From assembly GCF_029643245.1 (NCBI RefSeq), contig NZ_CP116398.1, forward strand, positions 3,964,372 through 4,028,371: a stretch of 64,000 bases of DNA, read 5' to 3'. How positions within the stretch are numbered: the first letter of the stretch is position 1; each line of letters opens with the position of its first letter. Position numbers and translations under genes: made by a program. Shown in pieces: positions 11,223 through 18,922 of the stretch. The notes beneath the pieces were generated by a model, which saw only the letters and a program-made list of their open reading frames with translations, searched no databases and was not told where the DNA came from. This stretch comes from Methylomonas sp. EFPC3. Lineage in GTDB: Bacteria > Pseudomonadota > Gammaproteobacteria > Methylococcales > Methylomonadaceae.

Positions 11223-14200
11223 AGGAGGCCAGTCGGCATGGCTGTATCGAGAATCGGTTTGATAGTGTTGCTGTTCGCGGTCGTCCGGATTGCCGGCGCC
11301 GTGCAAGCCCCGGACACGGTAACGCTGCAACTGAAGTGGAAACACCAATTCCAGTTCGCCGGCTACTACGCGGCGCTACACAAGGGGTTTTACCAGGACG
11401 CCGGGCTGCGGGTCAGCATCGTCGAAGGCGGTCAGGAGCGTTCGGTTTCGGAAACGGTGGCATCGGGACAGGCCGAGTTTGGGGTCGGCAATTCCCAGTT
11501 GATTTTGGATAGAGCCAGCGGATTGCCGGTAGTGGTATTGGCTCCCATCATCCAACATTCGCCGCTGAGCTTGGTGGTGCGCCACGGCAGCGGCATCCGC
11601 GACGTTGCCGATTTGGCCGGCAAGCGGGTAATGTACGGGCCGAACGACGCCGAATTGCTGGCGTATTTCATTCAATCCGGTCTGCACCCTGCCGATTACC
11701 AGCGCCAGACCCATAGCCAAAACATCGACGATCTGATCGAAGGCCGTACCGACGCGATTTCCGCCTACTCTCCCGATCAGCCTTACACGCTGCATCAGGC
11801 CGGCATCGGTTACACCGAGTTGCGGGCTATCGACGCCGGTATCGATTTCTACGGCGATACCCTGTTTACCAGCGAGGCACAAGTCAAACGGTACCCGCAG
11901 CGCGTCAGGGCCTTTCGGGCGGCAAGCTTGAAGGGGTGGGCCTATGCGTTGCAGCATCCTGACGAAATCGCCGAGTTGATTCAGCGCGAATACATCCCCG
12001 AAAGGCCGTTGGAACATCTGAAGTGGGAGGCCAGACAATACCGCCGCTTCATCATGGCCGACCTGATCGAATTGGGGCACAACAGCGAGTCGCGCTGGCA
12101 GCACATCGCCGATATTTACACCCGCCTGGGTATGCTGCCGGAAAGATTCGATTTTAGCGGCATGATCTACCATCCCGACGGCCAGGACCTGTCCTGGCTG
12201 TATCCCTGGTTGGCCGGTACGCTGACCATACTGATACTGCTAGGCGGATTTGCCTATCTGCAAATGCGGAGCCGTCGCGCAATATTCCGCGTGCTGAGTC
12301 GCCAAGAGAAAATGACCGCTAACTTGCCGGGCATGATCTACCAGTTCCTGCTGCGGGCCGATGGCCGTTCCTGCTTTCCCTACGCCAGTGCCGGCATTTA
12401 CGGTGTTTACGGCGTCGATCCCGCTGCCGTGCGTGTCGACGCGGCGCCGATGTTCGAGGTATTGCATCCGGACGATTTGGAAAGAGTACGGCGGAGTATC
12501 GCGCTTTCCGCCGAGAGCCTGAATGTTTGGCGCGACGAGTACCGCGTGATCCATCCCGAGCATGGCGAGATTTGGCTGGAAGGCCATGCTACGCCGACCC
12601 GGCTGGAAAACGGTGATGTTCTGTGGCACGGTTTTATCACCGACATCAGCGAGCGCAAAGCAATGGAGCAAGCCTTGCGTAAGAGCGAAGCGCGATTTCG
12701 CAACATTGCCGCCACGGTGCCGGGCATGCTCTGCGATTACGTGTTACCGCCTCGACCCGATGCCGGTTTTCTCTATGTCGGTCCGCGCTGCCGCGACATT
12801 TTGGAGCTGGAGCCGGAGGCTGTGCTCGGCGACGCAAGGGCTTTCACCCGCTTGATTCACCCCGACGATCTGCCGCGGCTGGCCGTCGAAGAGCAAAACG
12901 CCAGCCGGGAAGGGCGTTATTTCAATGCCGAGTTTCGTATCATCGCGCTGTCCGGTCGCTTGAAATGGCTGCAATTGACCGCCCAGCCCAATCCGGCGGC
13001 CAACGGCGAATCGGTGGTGTGGACCGGCATCATGCTGGATGTCACCGAGCGGAAGCAGGCTGAGGAAAAATTGGCACAGGCCAAGGAGGTCGCAGAGTCG
13101 GCCAATCGCGCCAAGTCGGTGTTTTTATCCAGTATGAGCCACGAACTGCGTACGCCTTTGAATTCCGTCATCGGATTCAGCCAACTGCTGGAGTCCGATA
13201 CAGACGAACCTTTGACCGAAGGGCAACTCGGTTCGGTGCGGATGATACTCGGCAGCGGCCGGCACTTGCTGAAACTGGTCAACGAAATTCTGGATCTGGT
13301 TCGTATCGAGTCCGGCAAAACCGAACTCAAATTGGTGCCGGTGGCATTGCTGCCGGTGTTCAAGGAAGTCATCCTGTTGTTGTCGACCATGGCTTCGGCC
13401 CGCGGCATTGAATTGCGCCTGTGCCGTCGCGACGATACCGCCGCTGAGAGCCAGCCGGCGGCACAGAGCCCGGCGTTAGCGGTCAAGGCCGATCTCGACA
13501 AGCTCAGGCAGTTGTTGCTGAATCTGGTCTCCAATGCCGTCAAATACAACCGGGACGGCGGCACGGTCGATTTGGATTATCGGATTCAAGGGAAGACCGT
13601 AACAATCGATGTGACAGACACCGGAATAGGTATCCCGGAGCGCTACCAGTCCGAATTGTTCAAGCCGTTTCAGCGCCTGGGTGCGGAGCGCAGCTCCATC
13701 GAAGGTACCGGTATCGGTTTGGTGATTTGCAAACAATTGGCCGAGGTCATGGGCGGGCGTATCGGCTGCGAAAGCCGGGAGGGCGTCGGCAGCCATTTCT
13801 GGGTGGAGTTGGCTGTGGCCGAGCCGGAGCCAGAGTACATTTCCGAGGCGGTGGACGCCGAAGACGCCGGCGTGAATGCTGTTGTCGGCGAGGGTGTCTG
13901 CGGCAAGGTGGTGTATGTCGAGGACAACTCGGTGAACGTCGACGTGATGCGCCAAGTATTCCGGCGGCTGCCGGAGTTGCAGCTTGACGTCGCCGCCAGC
14001 GCCGAGCAAGCCTTGCCCATGATCCGGGCCTTGCAACCGGATTTGGTGTTGATGGACATCAATTTGCCGGGTATGAGCGGCGAGGCTGCCTTGCGCGATT
14101 TGCGCCGCGATCCGGCGACAGCCGCCGTTCCGGTGATTGCGATCAGTGCGGATGCCATGAGCGAGGATGTGGCCCGCTACATGGCGGCCGGATTCCAGGC

Positions 14201-14273
14201 CTACGTCACCAAACCGTTCAATATCGCAGAGTTGATCGGCCTGATCCGCCGCTGCATAGCCGGGCAGACCTAA
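11223..14273 (+). CDS. hybrid histidine kinase with NMT1/THI5-like sensor
   Basis: A membrane-bound hybrid sensor kinase, 1011 residues from the ATG at 11238. The first bases given are its AGGAGG ribosome site (11223-11228), which decides this start over open frame further upstream. After a signal peptide (about 1-24) comes a periplasmic domain of the NMT1/THI5 type (about 27-315; LKWKHQFQFAGYYAALHKGFY is typical of binding proteins for pyrimidine precursors or alkyl-sulfur compounds). Then come a transmembrane helix (about 318-340), two PAS domains (about 360-600), HisKA with His635 in SHELRTPL, an HATPase with DTGIGIP and a receiver with Asp940. There is no linked response regulator, so the output is unknown. 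The ligand cannot be named from sequence. Confidence 0.85.
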   Translation, partial: RRPVGMAVSRIGLIVLLFAVVRIAGAVQAPDTVTLQLKWKHQFQFAGYYAALHKGFYQDAGLRVSIVEGGQERSVSETVASGQAEFGVGNSQLILDRASGLPVVVLAPIIQHSPLSLVVRHGSGIRDVADLAGKRVMYGPNDAELLAYFIQSGLHPADYQRQTHSQNIDDLIEGRTDAISAYSPDQPYTLHQAGIGYTELRAIDAGIDFYGDTLFTSEAQVKRYPQRVRAFRAASLKGWAYALQHPDEIAELIQREYIPERPLEHLKWEARQYRRFIMADLIELGHNSESRWQHIADIYTRLGMLPERFDFSGMIYHPDGQDLSWLYPWLAGTLTILILLGGFAYLQMRSRRAIFRVLSRQEKMTANLPGMIYQFLLRADGRSCFPYASAGIYGVYGVDPAAVRVDAAPMFEVLHPDDLERVRRSIALSAESLNVWRDEYRVIHPEHGEIWLEGHATPTRLENGDVLWHGFITDISERKAMEQALRKSEARFRNIAATVPGMLCDYVLPPRPDAGFLYVGPRCRDILELEPEAVLGDARAFTRLIHPDDLPRLAVEEQNASREGRYFNAEFRIIALSGRLKWLQLTAQPNPAANGESVVWTGIMLDVTERKQAEEKLAQAKEVAESANRAKSVFLSSMSHELRTPLNSVIGFSQLLESDTDEPLTEGQLGSVRMILGSGRHLLKLVNEILDLVRIESGKTELKLVPVALLPVFKEVILLLSTMASARGIELRLCRRDDTAAESQPAAQSPALAVKADLDKLRQLLLNLVSNAVKYNRDGGTVDLDYRIQGKTVTIDVTDTGIGIPERYQSELFKPFQRLGAERSSIEGTGIGLVICKQLAEVMGGRIGCESREGVGSHFWVELAVAEPEPEYISEAVDAEDAGVNAVVGEGVCGKVVYVEDNSVNVDVMRQVFRRLPELQLDVAASAEQALPMIRALQPDLVLMDINLPGMSGEAALRDLRRDPATAAVPVIAISADAMSEDVARYMAAGFQAYVTKPFNIAELIGLIRRCIAGQT

Positions 14274-14291
14274 ACATTGCCGCTGTTTTGC

Positions 14292-15077
14292 TTAGCGGGG
14301 AGTGGCAATGCGCCGGCTTAGCGCGGCAAATTGTTCCAGTGTCACGGCTTCGGCGCGCAAGTTGCTGTCGATGCCGAGCTCGTCCAGGAGCTCCGCTTCG
14401 ACCAGATTTTTCAAGGAATTGCGAATGGTCTTACGCCGCTGCGAGAACGCTTGGCTGACCAAGCTGTTGAAGTCGTCCAGGTTGCCGACGGCGGCCGGCG
14501 GCGCGGCATGCGGCGCCAGTCGGACGATGGCCGACATCACCGCGGGTACCGGATCGAAGCTTTCCGGCGGCACGTCGAACAGCCACTCCGCCTCGCAGTA
14601 GTACTGCATCATCACGCTGAGCCGGCCGTATTTTTTACTGCCCGGTTCAGCGCAAATCCGGTCCACCACTTCTTTTTGCAGCATGAAATGCATGTCTTCG
14701 ATGCAGCTCGTGGTTTCCAGCAAATGAAACATCAGCGGCGTGGAGATGTTGTAGGGCAGGTTGCCGATCACCCGCAATTTTTCGCCGGCCCCGGCCAAGC
14801 CGCTGAAGTCGAACTTCAGCGCGTCGGCGCTGTGGATGTTGATGTTGGCGTTGCCGGCAAACTGCTTTTGCAAGCGCGTCACCAAGTCCCGGTCCAGCTC
14901 GACCACGTCCAATTTCACGCCGCTGTCCAGCAACGGCTTGGTCAGCGCGCCCAGACCGGGGCCGATTTCGACCCAGTGTTCGCCCGCTTGCGGGTGGGCA
15001 TAATCCAAAATGTCTTGGATGATGCGGAAATCTTGCAGAAAGTTTTGGCCGAAGCGTTTGCGGGCGGTGTGGGTCAT
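14292..15077 (-). CDS. rsmA: 16S rRNA dimethyladenosine transferase
   Basis: RsmA (KsgA) dimethylates two adjacent adenines near the 3' end of 16S rRNA during small-subunit maturation. The 261-residue protein begins with the hallmark RKRFGQNFL, followed by the SAM-binding motif EIGPGLGALT and the target-base motif NLPYNIS. It normally follows pdxA directly. Here a SIR2-TPR gene has been inserted, with 18 bases between that gene's stop and the rsmA start. Confidence 0.97.
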   Translation of the reverse strand: MTHTARKRFGQNFLQDFRIIQDILDYAHPQAGEHWVEIGPGLGALTKPLLDSGVKLDVVELDRDLVTRLQKQFAGNANINIHSADALKFDFSGLAGAGEKLRVIGNLPYNISTPLMFHLLETTSCIEDMHFMLQKEVVDRICAEPGSKKYGRLSVMMQYYCEAEWLFDVPPESFDPVPAVMSAIVRLAPHAAPPAAVGNLDDFNSLVSQAFSQRRKTIRNSLKNLVEAELLDELGIDSNLRAEAVTLEQFAALSRRIATPR

Positions 15078-15095
15078 GGAGATGCGTTATTGAAT

Positions 15096-17087
15096 TTAAT
15101 CGGAACCGGTTGGTTGTTGGTCTTCCCAGGTCGTATTCAGTTCGATGGGCGAGATTTCCCGCCAGCGCGCATATTGGTCCAATTCGGCAACTCTGTCGTT
15201 GTCGAGAATGGCTGCGGCTAATGCGCTGTATAGCGAGAAGTCTTCTGCATCCAATCGGTCTTGCATGGCCATTAACAGCGCATCGAAAGACCAGCTGAGT
15301 CGGTCGAAACCAGTTTGCAGCAAAGTTTTCAATCGTCCCAAAGCGGCGATGTCGTTGCTTTGTCGCAACCGCGAGATCAAGCCTAGATAAAGCGCCGCTT
15401 CGGCGCCGACTTGTTCGCTTTGGCCGGCGCTGAGTTGCCAGGCTTGCCTTGCCAAGGTTTCCGCTTCAGTTAATTGGTTTTGTATCAGCTTCAAACAGGC
15501 GAAATTGCCGGTGTGGTAGGTGCTATTCGGATCGAGTTGTAGGGCTTTGCGGTACAGGCGCTCGGCCTCATCGTAATCCTGGTTGATGTTCGCCATGAAG
15601 GTGGCAAAATTGCCGGCGTTGTTGGCGTGGTTTGGATCGAGTTGCAAAGCTTTGCGGTAGAGACTTTCGGCCTCGTCGTATTCCTTACGAATATTCGTCA
15701 TAAAGAGGGCGAAATTGCCGGTTTTGTTAGCGCTATTGGGGTCGAGTTGCAAAGCTTTGCGGTAGAGACGTTCGGCCTCGTCGTAATTCTTGCGAACATT
15801 CGCCTTAAACAGGGCGAAATTGCCGGTGTAATCTGCGTCATTCGGATCGAGTTCTATGGCTTTACGGTACAGGCGTTCGGCTTCGTCGTAATCCCGGCAA
15901 TTATTTTTCATGAAGTTAGCGAAATTGCCGGTCAATCCTGCGCTGTCAGGGAATTGGGCCAAACCAGCGCGATAAATCCGTTCGCGTTCGTCAGCGTCTT
16001 TTGCTTGCTTGGCTTTGATTTCCCAATCCCACCAGCTTTTGAGTTTTTGCCGGGCAACGCTGTCGTGCAAGGCTTGTTTGACGGCCTGAGTTTCTGGCGA
16101 TTGATCGTCGGTGGCGCTATCCAGTCGTTTTTGAATTTCGTCCACTTGGGTTTGATATTGTTTGGCGCGATCCTCGGCGCGTTGTCTGACCGCATCCGCC
16201 AAAAATTGATATTCAAGTTGGTTGTGCAATTGCAGCATGAATTCGTCGAAACCCACTACAGGCACCAATGCGCCGTTGTGCTGAGCGACTAAGGTGCGGA
16301 TTCTATCACTGGGCAAGCCGTCGTCTTTGCGATAGCACCAAAAGATGCCGCCGGGAATTGTTTCGGTTGGCATCGCACGTAAAAAGTCCATCAGGCTGCC
16401 GTCGTTGCCGCCGTAGCCCAGTACGATGGGGGTGTGGTGGGAAAACAGCCGGGTTAAGGGCTGTTCCCAACCGTCCGCCAAGTGGTTGACGCCATCGCCG
16501 TCGTTGATCGGCGCGAACAACAGATCGCGATGGATTTTAGCGATTAACGGTCGACGCAAACGGGTGCGGACGAAGCCAGCCAACGACTCGTGGCCGCATA
16601 CCAAGGGATAAGAGCGGGTATAAATCGATAAGGCATCGGCGACCAGATTGTCGAAGTTGGTGGTAATCACCACTTTATGCCGGGTCTGGTCGAGGATGTT
16701 GGAGAGTACCGAGTATCCGAAGCTGGGTTCCCTGTCCGCCATTACCGCTTCCAAATCGGCATAGCCTTCTTCCGGATCGCGGCGAAAGCGGCGTTCGTAA
16801 ATTTGCGGGTAAAACTCGGCTTTCCGGGTGTAATCGAAGCCTGAGATTTGCAGATTGTCGGACGTGGCCCAGTCCGTTAGCGCGTCTTGCGTCTCGGCGC
16901 GTTGATGCAACTCTGCCAGCCATTTTTGCACCAGCTCGCCGCCGGTCGGAATCCCGGAAGCCCGCGATGCCCCGGCTCCAAGGATAAAAGCAAACGAGCG
17001 ATCGGGCATTTGATCGTGAACTCGCATGAAATGCGCCAGAAAACTTTGGGTACTCCAGTGCTCGGGTTCCGGTATCGATTCAGTCAT
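15096..17087 (-). CDS. SIR2-like domain protein with TPR repeats
   Basis: A 663-residue cytosolic protein not recognised as a named gene. The N-terminal half is a SIR2-like Rossmann domain: GAGAS at 37-41, TTNFDNL with Asn144, KIHRD with His186 and GYGGND at 224-229. The Asn and His positions match catalytic residues of NAD-cleaving SIR2 proteins. The C-terminal half has at least five 35-residue TPR-type repeats (about 385-560) with the pattern YDEAERLYRKALQLDPN then GNFA. SIR2-like enzymes with repeat or sensor domains are common in antiphage defence, so an NADase effector is a reasonable but untested idea. The gene sits between pdxA and rsmA, 11 bases from pdxA, and so probably shares their message. 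Confidence 0.8.
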   Translation of the reverse strand: MTESIPEPEHWSTQSFLAHFMRVHDQMPDRSFAFILGAGASRASGIPTGGELVQKWLAELHQRAETQDALTDWATSDNLQISGFDYTRKAEFYPQIYERRFRRDPEEGYADLEAVMADREPSFGYSVLSNILDQTRHKVVITTNFDNLVADALSIYTRSYPLVCGHESLAGFVRTRLRRPLIAKIHRDLLFAPINDGDGVNHLADGWEQPLTRLFSHHTPIVLGYGGNDGSLMDFLRAMPTETIPGGIFWCYRKDDGLPSDRIRTLVAQHNGALVPVVGFDEFMLQLHNQLEYQFLADAVRQRAEDRAKQYQTQVDEIQKRLDSATDDQSPETQAVKQALHDSVARQKLKSWWDWEIKAKQAKDADERERIYRAGLAQFPDSAGLTGNFANFMKNNCRDYDEAERLYRKAIELDPNDADYTGNFALFKANVRKNYDEAERLYRKALQLDPNSANKTGNFALFMTNIRKEYDEAESLYRKALQLDPNHANNAGNFATFMANINQDYDEAERLYRKALQLDPNSTYHTGNFACLKLIQNQLTEAETLARQAWQLSAGQSEQVGAEAALYLGLISRLRQSNDIAALGRLKTLLQTGFDRLSWSFDALLMAMQDRLDAEDFSLYSALAAAILDNDRVAELDQYARWREISPIELNTTWEDQQPTGSD
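15490..15960 (-). repeat. 105-bp tandem repeats in the TPR region
   Basis: The DNA coding the TPR block repeats with a 105-bp period (35 codons). The same word, CAAAGCTTTGCGGTAGAG on the plus strand, begins at 15645 and again at 15750, and GGGCGAAATTGCCGGT recurs in step. Near-identity at silent sites points to recent tandem duplication within the gene. This is coding repeat, not CRISPR or IS. Confidence 0.85.
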
Positions 17088-17098
17088 CGCCGCTTCCT

Positions 17099-18082
17099 TT
17101 ATTTTGTTCCTATGCTCATATCCAAAGCTGTCTGCAATGCAAATTGCAAGCTGCCGATCTCGGCTTTGCCGGTGCCGGCCAGTTCCAGTGCGGTGCCGTG
17201 GTCGACCGAGGTGCGGACGATGGGCAGGCCGAGGGTGACGTTGACGGCTTGGCCGAAGCCTTTGAATTTCAAGACCGGCAGGCCTTGGTCGTGGTACATC
17301 GCCAGTACGGCGTCGGCATGGTCCAGGTATTTGGGGGTGAACAGGGTGTCGGCGGGCAATGGGCCGTAAAGATGGATGCCCTCACTGCGCAGGCGCTCCA
17401 GCGTCGGTTCGATAATTTTGGTTTCTTCGTGGCCGAGGTGGCCGTTTTCGCCGGCGTGCGGGTTCAGGCCGCATACCAGAATCCGCGGCTCCGCGATGCG
17501 GAAGCGCCGGCGCAAATCGTGGTCCAGTACTTTGATGACTCGGCGCAAAGACTCGGCCGTGATCGCGGCGCTGACCTGGGCCAAAGGCAGATGGGTGGTG
17601 GCCAGCGCGACCCGCAGCCCCGGCGTCGCCAGCATCATCACCGGATCGGCAGCGCACAGTTCGGCGATGAATTCGGTATGGCCGCTGAAGCGGAAGCCGG
17701 CATCGTTGATCGCGGCTTTATGCACTGGGCCGGTGACCATAGCCGAGAACGTGCCGCTCAGGCAGCCTAATGTGGCCTGGCGGATGGTTTCCAGCACGTA
17801 GTGGCTGTTGTCCGGATTCAGCCGGCCGCAGACCGCCGCTGCGCTGAGCTTTAGCGGTAACACCGACAGTGTGCCAGGTCGATGCGGCAGGGCCGGCCGG
17901 TCCGGCTCGAACGGTTCGATGGTTAGCGGCAGTCCCAATTTTTCGGCCCGCTGCGCCAATAGTTCCGGGTCGGCGACGGCCACCGGTTGGCATTGCAGCG
18001 CTCGTTGCACGAGTTGTACGGTTAAATCCGGGCCGATGCCGGCCGGTTCGCCCGGCGTTATCGCTATTCTGGCTATCGTCAT
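17099..18082 (-). CDS. pdxA: 4-hydroxythreonine-4-phosphate dehydrogenase
   Basis: Oxidises 4-phosphooxy-threonine in pyridoxal 5'-phosphate biosynthesis. The 327-residue protein begins [16 protein letters not shown] and has the metal and substrate residues in [17 protein letters not shown] and [11 protein letters not shown], so the active site looks intact. It is upstream of the SIR2-TPR gene and rsmA on the same strand, a split version of the usual pdxA-ksgA pair. Confidence 0.96.
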   Translation of the reverse strand: MTIARIAITPGEPAGIGPDLTVQLVQRALQCQPVAVADPELLAQRAEKLGLPLTIEPFEPDRPALPHRPGTLSVLPLKLSAAAVCGRLNPDNSHYVLETIRQATLGCLSGTFSAMVTGPVHKAAINDAGFRFSGHTEFIAELCAADPVMMLATPGLRVALATTHLPLAQVSAAITAESLRRVIKVLDHDLRRRFRIAEPRILVCGLNPHAGENGHLGHEETKIIEPTLERLRSEGIHLYGPLPADTLFTPKYLDHADAVLAMYHDQGLPVLKFKGFGQAVNVTLGLPIVRTSVDHGTALELAGTGKAEIGSLQFALQTALDMSIGTK

Positions 18083-18144
18083 AATTGTTCCCCCGAAACG
18101 GGTGTGCCGTGCGGACGCTAGCCGCGATGCCGTGCTCCGCGGTC

Positions 18145-18717
18145 TTAGACCGGGTTGTGTTCCTGGCAGATTTGTTGGCTGTCTTCGACGCTGAGTTTTT
18201 CCTGGGTCAGCAGGCAGAAAAAGCCGCCGTCTTTCTCGCTGAAATTGCGGCAGGTTTTACACACGCCGAAGGATTGCGACTGGTTGGCTTTTTGCAGCGC
18301 GGTCAGGGCTTGTTGGAATACGTTGGCGTCGGATGGCGGCGACTCGCTTTGCTGTAAAATCGCCGTGGCGCTGGTGAACAGGTCGGAGGGCCGGGCTTGC
18401 TTCAGGATTTCGGCGCCGTCGGGCAGCAGGTGCAAGTGCACGACGCGTTTGTCGTTAGTGTCGGGCGTTTTGCCGATGTAGCCCTTTTTTTCCAAAATGA
18501 TCAGCGATTGCGACACCGTACCGCGGGTCATGCCCAGATAATTGGCGACAGCGGCCGGCGTGTTGCTGTACTTGTTGCAGCGCGATAAGTAGTTCAACAC
18601 TTGGAAGTGGACCGGTTGCAGGCCTAATTCGGTGCACTTTTTCCGCTCTTCCGAGCGGATTAACGTGGTCATGCACTCGATAAGTTCATAGATATCAGTC
18701 TTTTGCATAAATTGCAT
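18145..18717 (-). CDS. MarR-family transcriptional regulator
   Basis: A probable DNA-binding repressor of about 190 residues. The winged-helix core has [12 protein letters not shown], then a recognition region with [22 protein letters not shown], then the wing [12 protein letters not shown], all typical of MarR. It is longer than most family members: a tail of about 80 residues contains four cysteines (CKTCRNF, then C in the FFCLL segment and near QQICQEH). These could bind iron, zinc or an Fe-S cluster. It is divergent from the nir operon, and a 22-bp inverted repeat lies between them. Start: ATG 18717 chosen, with ATG 18708 also possible and neither having a good ribosome site. Confidence 0.85.
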   Translation of the reverse strand: MQFMQKTDIYELIECMTTLIRSEERKKCTELGLQPVHFQVLNYLSRCNKYSNTPAAVANYLGMTRGTVSQSLIILEKKGYIGKTPDTNDKRVVHLHLLPDGAEILKQARPSDLFTSATAILQQSESPPSDANVFQQALTALQKANQSQSFGVCKTCRNFSEKDGGFFCLLTQEKLSVEDSQQICQEHNPV

Positions 18718-18737
18718 TCTGTTTGAGCCGCGTCGGG

Positions 18738-18767
18738 TTGACAAGGGCGCCTATCAAGCGGTAAATT
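18738..18767 (+). promoter_or_regulatory. candidate nirS promoter
   Basis: TTGACA (18738-18743) is a perfect -35 box. TAAATT (18762-18767) with an 18-base spacer is a fair -10 box. It points towards nirS, whose ATG is about 155 bases on. The inverted repeat at 18751-18772 covers the spacer and -10. No perfect FNR site (TTGAT-N4-ATCAA) was found in the gap. Confidence 0.5.
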
Positions 18768-18772
18768 GATAG
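18751..18772. promoter_or_regulatory. inverted-repeat operator, likely MarR target
   Basis: Perfect 7-base arms CTATCAA (18751-18757) and TTGATAG (18766-18772) are separated by 8 bases. Size and symmetry suit a MarR-family dimer. It overlaps the putative -10 of the nirS promoter and lies about 35-55 bases from the start of the divergent MarR gene, so one bound dimer could repress both directions. Confidence 0.6.
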
Positions 18773-18922
18773 CGAATCGAAACTTTAGCTTATAACATTC
18801 GGCCTGGAGTCAACAAGTTGTCATTTTATCATGGGAATCCGCAGCGCTGCCCGTTACGGTCTTTTATGGTTTAATGCACCAAGTTGGCTCTTTTTTTAAC
18901 TTGCGGATGGCAGGAAATTTAG

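Noticed and set aside
11100-11237. Extended N terminus of the hybrid kinase
   Set aside because: The AGGAGG site and the signal peptide place the start at 11238. The upstream residues are Arg- and Cys-rich and would hide the export signal.
14274-14291. A terminator between the converging hybrid kinase and rsmA genes
   Set aside because: Only a weak 5-bp stem with a 9-base loop and no T-run was found.
15490-15960. Regular direct repeats that might be a CRISPR array
   Set aside because: The repeats are contiguous 105-base units within an open TPR-coding frame, without unique spacers of constant size.
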